Shown: one piece after another, positions 6,283 to 11,644 of the stretch
Position numbering within the stretch: the first letter of the stretch is position 1
Layout: each line of letters begins with the position of its first letter
Assembly: GCA_014885115.2 (NCBI GenBank)
Contig: WKLE02003387.1
Coordinates: forward strand, 1 to 11,644
Source of the DNA: Asterionellopsis glacialis
Taxonomy: Eukaryota > Bacillariophyta > Plagiogrammaphyceae > Rhaphoneidales > Asterionellopsidaceae
Reading direction: 5' to 3'
Length of the DNA: 11,644 bases
Position numbers and translations under genes: made by a program
The notes under the pieces: generated by a model
Databases searched by the model: none
What the model was told of the DNA's origin: nothing
Seen by the model: the letters and a program-made list of their open reading frames with translations, nothing else

Positions 6283-9200
6283 TTACGCAGCTACTCCATT
6301 GGACATGTACTGAAACGCATCATACTGTGATGTCCCTCGGCTGTTCAAGCTTTGGTAAATAAGGTCCAGCGCGTACATGACGGTGTCCTCTTTCGATAAA
6401 TCAGTTTTGAAACGATCCCGAAGTTCTGACACAATAACAGTGGATTCTCTTCCTTCGAAGCATTTGAAGCTGCTATCTTTACACGAGATTTCCACAATTG
6501 TGATGAAGGTGTCTGCGTGCGCCTGCAGAGCCAAAAATCCGCAACAGAATAATGTGACAAACTCAGAAAACAGAGTACTATTCAAGCCTCCCATTACATC
6601 GAGCATTTCAACAGTGAGTTTGAATGGGATTCCACTCTCCAAACTGAATGATCCTCCCGGGGCAACACCCATTACAAAGCCAAAATCAATGTGAATCACA
6701 TGGCCGGCTGTATCTAGCAAAAGGTTCCCATTATGGCGGTCTTTGAACAAAAAGAAATAAGACATTAGCGAGTATGCTGCCAGACTCTGCACAAAGTTGA
6801 GCTTCGCCGATCGTAGTGCAGTTTCGGGGTCTGCTGAAACCTCAGCCATGCGCTCAAGGTGTCCCAGTAATCCTGTCTTTCCGTAACCTGGACGCTTTTT
6901 TAATGCATCAAATGACATCGCATTGCGCACCATTTCGATTATTCCTGTTGTCCGCCCTGTTGCAAGAATGCGGTACGGGTGCACCCACAGCTCCAGTCCA
7001 GCAAGGTCAAAGGCTTCTTGACATAGCTCAATGAGCTGCATAACAAATGCTTCCTGTCGCAGGTCATCGTTGGATTTGACAATGACACCTAGCAAATCCC
7101 AATTTTGCAGTGAGCCTTTGGGACTAGTTGCTCCTATGCGAGCCTTCTTTTCTGCCCAACGCTCACCAAAAGCAAATCGTCCCCAAAATGCTGAGTCTTC
7201 CTTGAGTTTGGTAGTGTTTTCGTCAGAGTGACGAATATATTGGAGATCTTTCTTAACGAGTTCGAGTAGCTCAGCTTCTGACACCACACCTCCTTTCCAT
7301 AGCGTAAGAGCTTGAAGTACTGCTGGGGGCAAGACTCCACAACCTACTAATCGAGAATCGACGTCTCCGGCATCAATTTGAGGGGCGTCCATATCCATTA
7401 CATGCCCGTGTCTCGCGTTAATCTGATATAAGGAAGCCATTCGGCTTGGCTGCACTTTATTAGTAGTGTTCTCTGGATTTGAATCTTCTTCTGCCACATG
7501 CGCTTGCATAAGCAATAAACGAATTGATTCGATGGCTTCGTCCTCCTCGCTAGGAGGACTCGTTGCTTCTCGTTCTTTAGTGCTTTCCAGTATCGCTGCT
7601 TCAATGGTGCTTTCCATGACAGGGTCTTCGATTCCCAGAGAAAGTCCTAACTTGCCTTTACTTAAGTCTGCTGGAGAATGTGCAGGTTTCCCATTCATAC
7701 CGTCAACATCCCGTGTCTTGGATTCGTCCCCATCTAGAATGCATGCAACAGCTCGTTTACGATCTAGAGCTTGAAGGTTTTTCTGAGCTGCAGGGGCTGC
7801 GCCACTTGCGATTACATTTGCTCCACGCATACCTTTCACCATAATGGTCGCAAGAACATCTCGCCGAATATCATCATTGACAGATGAAGATCGATCATTT
7901 CCATCTACACCGACTGAAGTAGTAGAGCTAATCCGCGACATTTTACGGTTTGATGTAGAACGCTTTTTTTCTTTGTGGTCGATCTTTCCAGGTGAAGAGG
8001 GTTCTGAAGCTTCAGATATTACCGCAGATGTTGATTCTGAGGCTTCAGAGACCTTCGAAGATACTTGATCAATACTTTCATCCTGATGCTCTGAGATTAA
8101 AGTCGGTTCTCTCAAGTCAGGCATGTTCAACTTGTTCATCGCCATCGTTGTCACCATATCTTTTACTTGCTCTTTCCCTGGAGTTACTGGAGGTTGGCAA
8201 TCAGAAGACAAGCCATCTGATTTTTCGAATCGTTTCAACTTTCCGAGAGTATCTGCAACGTTGAGGAATAGAACAAAAACTGTTAGAATGCCATCAAAAT
8301 GGACGAATATTCGAACAATAGACTACTGGCGGCACTTACGTCGAGGGGATGATTTTCTTTCGAAATCGGCATTAACCTCAAGTGGAGGCGTACTCGTACG
8401 ACTTGGAGTCGTCGGAGCCTTAACAGCATTCCCGGTTAAGACTGGCGAACTTGTGTTGCCTTCGTCCAGGTCAACCGTTTCTGACCTTGGAGAGCGAGTG
8501 CCAACTGTCTCAATTATTTCCTCTTTCTCCTTTTCAAGTTCACCGGTATTGTCTTTCGCTTGTGTACTTTCATTTGCATCACCGGTATCGATTTTGTCGT
8601 CTGAAGAATGGTCAGCTTCGATAGTCCCGATCGGTTCCTCATTTCTTTCTACATCTTCATTCGAATCAGTTTGAGCGGCTTTATCGGTCTCGACTGGTTT
8701 TCCTTCGTTATTACCGTCATCCGAAGAATTTTCATCTTCGTTTACGTCTTCTGTCTTGTCAAGTTCATCCAGTTCCTTTGTTTCTTTCTCTCGGCTGCTA
8801 TAATCCTGGTCGACATCATCCTGCTTAGCTTGTTCTCTGCATTCGAAATCACTGGTAGCTGTATTTGTCTCGTCTTCCTTTTCTATTCTTCCAACTTCCT
8901 CCTCGTCCTCATCCTTCACCATTTTCATTTCCTTCTCATCATGTGCAGTAGCTTGTTCGCCTCCTTCATCAGTTTGAGGCGATGGTGAAATAGTCACTTC
9001 CTCAATGTCACGGTCATCCCCAGCACTACTTGATATCGTATTCTCCTCGTCGCCGCCATCCTGTGTGACTTCCATAAGAAGTAGAACAGGAGTGCGCTCT
9101 TTACTCCGAAATACGTGACCTTCTCCTCTAGGTACACGTACAACACGTTTCAATCCATTGTTATCAAGCGCTTTATTGAGAGGGTCACCACCCATTGAGC

Positions 9201-11142
9201 CAGATGTATTCAAAAGATCTAATTCCCGGTCCAAAGCATTCGCCCGTTTCTCTTCCTCCATAAATCGCAACCTTTCGGCAATATCTCCAAGTCGACGAGT
9301 AAAAGAAAGATGCGATGAAAAGTAATCAGCATTTCTAGCTATGCGTAAGGCTTCCTTTGCAGCTTCTCCTGGTGGCTTGGTAAATTTTGCTGATTTCTCC
9401 ATCAATTTGTCCATTCTTACTGACCGAGACAAACAGGGACTTGCAAATCGACTCTTTCGTTGCTTTTGAAGAGTTTCTATCGCTTCTCGAAGCAAGGCAA
9501 CTTGTTGTTTACTAGGAACAAGCATCCCCCTTAAACTCACGGAGCCGCCCCCCCATCCTTCTTCAAAGTCAAACAAGAGAGATTCAAGTTCGCACAAGAA
9601 CCGCATAACTGCAAATCGCCGTTTTCTACAGGCCGCTCCGCAGGTTGCATTGGTAAGACTTTCTTCCAAGTCAGCTACGTAGCCCCAAATCAGTTCAATC
9701 GCCAGCTGGACCGAATGTTTACAGCAAACTGTCATCAAAAAGTCTTCCATGAGTTCAACGCGTGCCAATTCGTGTGAATTACCTGGAGGTAACATTCTCA
9801 AGTGAATACATTGCAGCTGTGGCCAGAAAAATGCGACAGATGAGAGCTCCCCCTCGTCAACTAAATCCAAGAAAAATTCCAACAAGTATGCTAGCATTTC
9901 TGTGTGATTGTCTCCAACAATTTCCGTCGTAGGTGGTACTGCATGGTCTTGTAGTAATTTCATGGCATTCCCCATATCACCAGCAACCACCAATGCTTCC
10001 TTCTTTAACGCACCGGCTTCGTCGTCGACAGCTTGAAACATTCCATGAGTGCTTTCATCATCTAGCGCCTCCAAGAATTCTCCTGCAAATCCCATATCTC
10101 CCGTCTCAAGTCTTATGCAGATAATATCCAATAGGGGGCAACTTCTACGGTAGGAAGTGAAAGAGGCCGTCTTCACAAGATCTAAAAGTGCTCTGGTCGA
10201 TGCTGCTGACGGCGGTATGTTTATCCAAGGCTGATTTGGCTCCGGTCCTTTAGTACCCCCTTCAACGCTCGTCCATGAACCTGCTGTATTGGCAGTACCT
10301 CCTTCCGTTGTGCTGGCATCAGATCCAACCTGAGTCCAAGACGACTGGTCGCCTGCGCTTCCAGTGTGCTCCTCGGTACTGCTACTCACACCACTATTCT
10401 CATCCAATGCTGCTTCTTGTACAGTTTTTAAGGCTATATCCCGAGCTTCCTTGAGAGCCGAACGTTCGTGGCTTTCACTGGCGTATAAATTATTTAGCAT
10501 TTGCGTATGAAGTAAGACTCCCTGAGTAACCAGGCATTCTGGACACAAATCACACCGAGTCTCCATTCCATATTGAGGAAGGGGAGCACTAGCTTGCTGC
10601 ACAGGCGGCTTGGACGATTCTGCATCGTCTTTCCGGCCACAGCTTTGACAATAAACCTCCTTTGCTTGCCCCCAGCGTTTTACCTTCATCGTCTTTGTCG
10701 GTGATGGTGGTGTGAGTAACGGCTTTTCTTGGTCTTGCGAGGGACGGCTAAAGCTGGCTTCGAGCCCAGCATGGAGTGCTGCGAGCCATGTATTCCGATC
10801 GATTGATGATGGAGCCGTGCAGTAGACATGAGTGCCCTGAAATGTGACCATTCGGAAACTTGTTTCGATCATGAGCTCTTTCTCCATAGGACCAGTGCGG
10901 TTCCATGCACTAGCACCGACAATCCGAACCTGTGAAACCGGATGGTCCCCCTTTTGATATGAATTGGCGTCCACGTAACTCGTCATTGTATGCCCAACCA
11001 AAACGCAATAGTCGTAGCTTTTCCCTTCTTCTTGCTGTCCAGATGCTGATGGAGACGATGATGGCTGCACGCCTGCTGTGAAGTGTTTCCAAAGAGGTCC
11101 TTCACAAACGCCATGGTGTCGACGTGCTGTTATTGGGCTCAT
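6283..11142 (-). CDS. Type III phosphatidylinositol 4-kinase, beta class, with N-terminal PH-like domain
   Basis: The enzyme phosphorylates phosphatidylinositol at the 4-position, typically at the Golgi/trans-Golgi. Exon 1 is 11142-8340 and exon 2 is 8252-6283. The 87-nt phase-1 intron has GTAAGT and TTGCAG borders, and unspliced RNA hits a stop within it. The product is 1590 residues, about twice human PI4KB. In order: a PH-like fold (about 14-131, Trp119 in the last helix); a cysteine cluster CX2C-X28-CX2CX2C (165-203); a helical lipid-kinase domain (about 310-640, FFWPQLQCIHLRM at 438-450); kinase N-lobe strands from VVRVP (667-671); a disordered Asp/Glu- then Ser-rich insert (about 695-1300); then VIVK with Lys1327, DDLRQE (1330-1335), catalytic DRHNGN (1439-1444), HIDFGF with Asp1457, and a C-terminal YDAFQYMSNG. 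All key catalytic residues are present. An in-frame TAG shortly upstream makes 11142 the first possible Met. Confidence 0.93.
8253..8339 (-). other. Intron of the PI 4-kinase gene
   Basis: The donor is C/GTAAGT at 8340/8339 and the acceptor TTGCAG/AT at 8253/8252. The join makes a His codon (C plus AT) and keeps the frame into TLGKLKRFEK. The nearer AG at 8240-8239 would break the frame, so the distal acceptor is preferred. The intron falls in the low-complexity insert of the kinase, where small splice shifts would be tolerated. Confidence 0.85.
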
Positions 11143-11644
11143 ACTTACTCGACAGTTGCAGCAACGATTCTGATTCTACAAGTTACCCAAGCCAACTCTG
11201 ATCTAATTCGAATTAAATGGTGTCTCTTTTTCTGCCACGCTGCCTAGGACTAGCAAGCATCGAGCATTCAAAGTACAATGTGTTTGTCTAGTCGACCTCT
11301 ATGGTCTAAAGCGATTTGATTTTGCTACACCCACTTCTTCAATTTTTGAACTCTTGTCTTTGGTCCATACCTGTACTCAGTACAGGTACCGACCTAGAGG
11401 ACTATTCTTCTTACCGAGGCACCCTCTTGGTCCTACCGGGAAGTGCATGCATGTCTGCAGTATGAATCTACCCACGATAACACTCTAGATCCCTCTGCAA
11501 GCGCCAGCAAGGGAGGCAAGGAGGCGGAGGAACACTCGACTCCTCAGGGTATCCCCCTAAATCTAATATAGTCATTTTCTAAATCCAACCCTCTATTTTT
11601 ATTGGCTACAACTAAATTATAGAGAGGGCAAGTCCCACTGGAAC
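11143..11644 (-). promoter_or_regulatory. Upstream region of the PI 4-kinase gene
   Basis: There is no ORF of note in the last 500 bp. On the minus strand this is the 5' flank of the kinase gene. It contains a 21-bp palindrome (10-bp arms TACCTGTACT at 11368-11377 and AGTACAGGTA at 11379-11388 around a single C), GGTCCTAC at 11429-11436, TAGGACT at 11245-11251, and the self-complementary AATTCGAATT near 11206-11215. The octamer matches the one upstream of SmE and TMCO1. The right end of the window may already belong to the flank of another gene. Confidence 0.35.

Noticed and set aside
8123..8988. Two plus-strand ORFs (183 and 126 codons) opposite the kinase gene
   Set aside because: They lie antisense to the Asp/Glu- and Ser-rich part of the kinase; the codon bias of that region keeps the opposite frames open and gives Ser/Phe/Ile-rich nonsense.
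1..11644. CRISPR array, toxin-antitoxin pair or other defence cassette
   Set aside because: No regularly spaced repeats with variable spacers and no defence-type domains were found on either strand.

Overview
The window looks like nuclear DNA of a eukaryote, most plausibly a stramenopile alga such as a diatom. The evidence is three conserved eukaryotic genes split by short GT-AG spliceosomal introns (41-192 nt, mostly GTAAGT donors), AT-rich and fairly short intergenic gaps, and a lipid kinase with a protist-like domain layout. The diatom assignment is an inference of moderate confidence. There is no sign of bacterial, organellar or viral organisation.

Layout. Positions 1-1073 hold broken, lysine- and cysteine-rich reading frames that look like decayed mobile-element coding sequence: a gag-like zinc-knuckle remnant, a 151-codon ORF and a stop-interrupted cysteine-cluster ORF. 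Positions 1074-3389 are AT-rich and gene-poor. They contain three diverged copies of a hairpin-forming repeat module (two of them make a 150-bp palindrome at 1256-1404, the third lies at 2577-2640), a pyrimidine tract, and a nested inverted repeat at 2730-3107 with a 15-bp tandem array at its centre. Positions 3390-3842 (+) encode the core spliceosomal protein SmE in two exons. Positions 4554-5627 (-) encode a five-exon TMCO1 homologue, an ER membrane protein of the Oxa1/Get1/EMC3 superfamily, convergent with SmE. Positions 6283-11142 (-) encode a two-exon, about 1590-residue type III phosphatidylinositol 4-kinase of the beta class, with an N-terminal PH-like domain, a cysteine cluster, the helical domain and a complete catalytic core. 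The last 500 bp are its upstream region.

The three genes are ordinary housekeeping functions in different pathways: splicing, ER membrane-protein insertion or calcium leak, and Golgi phosphoinositide signalling. I see no operon-like or functional cluster. What they share is short palindromic motifs of the GTAGGACC/GGTCCTAC type in all three upstream regions, which may be a promoter element. I found no tRNA, rRNA, CRISPR or dedicated defence system. The least explained parts are the repeat-rich 1.2-3.2 kb segment, the stop-interrupted cysteine ORF, and the domain architecture of the lipid kinase.
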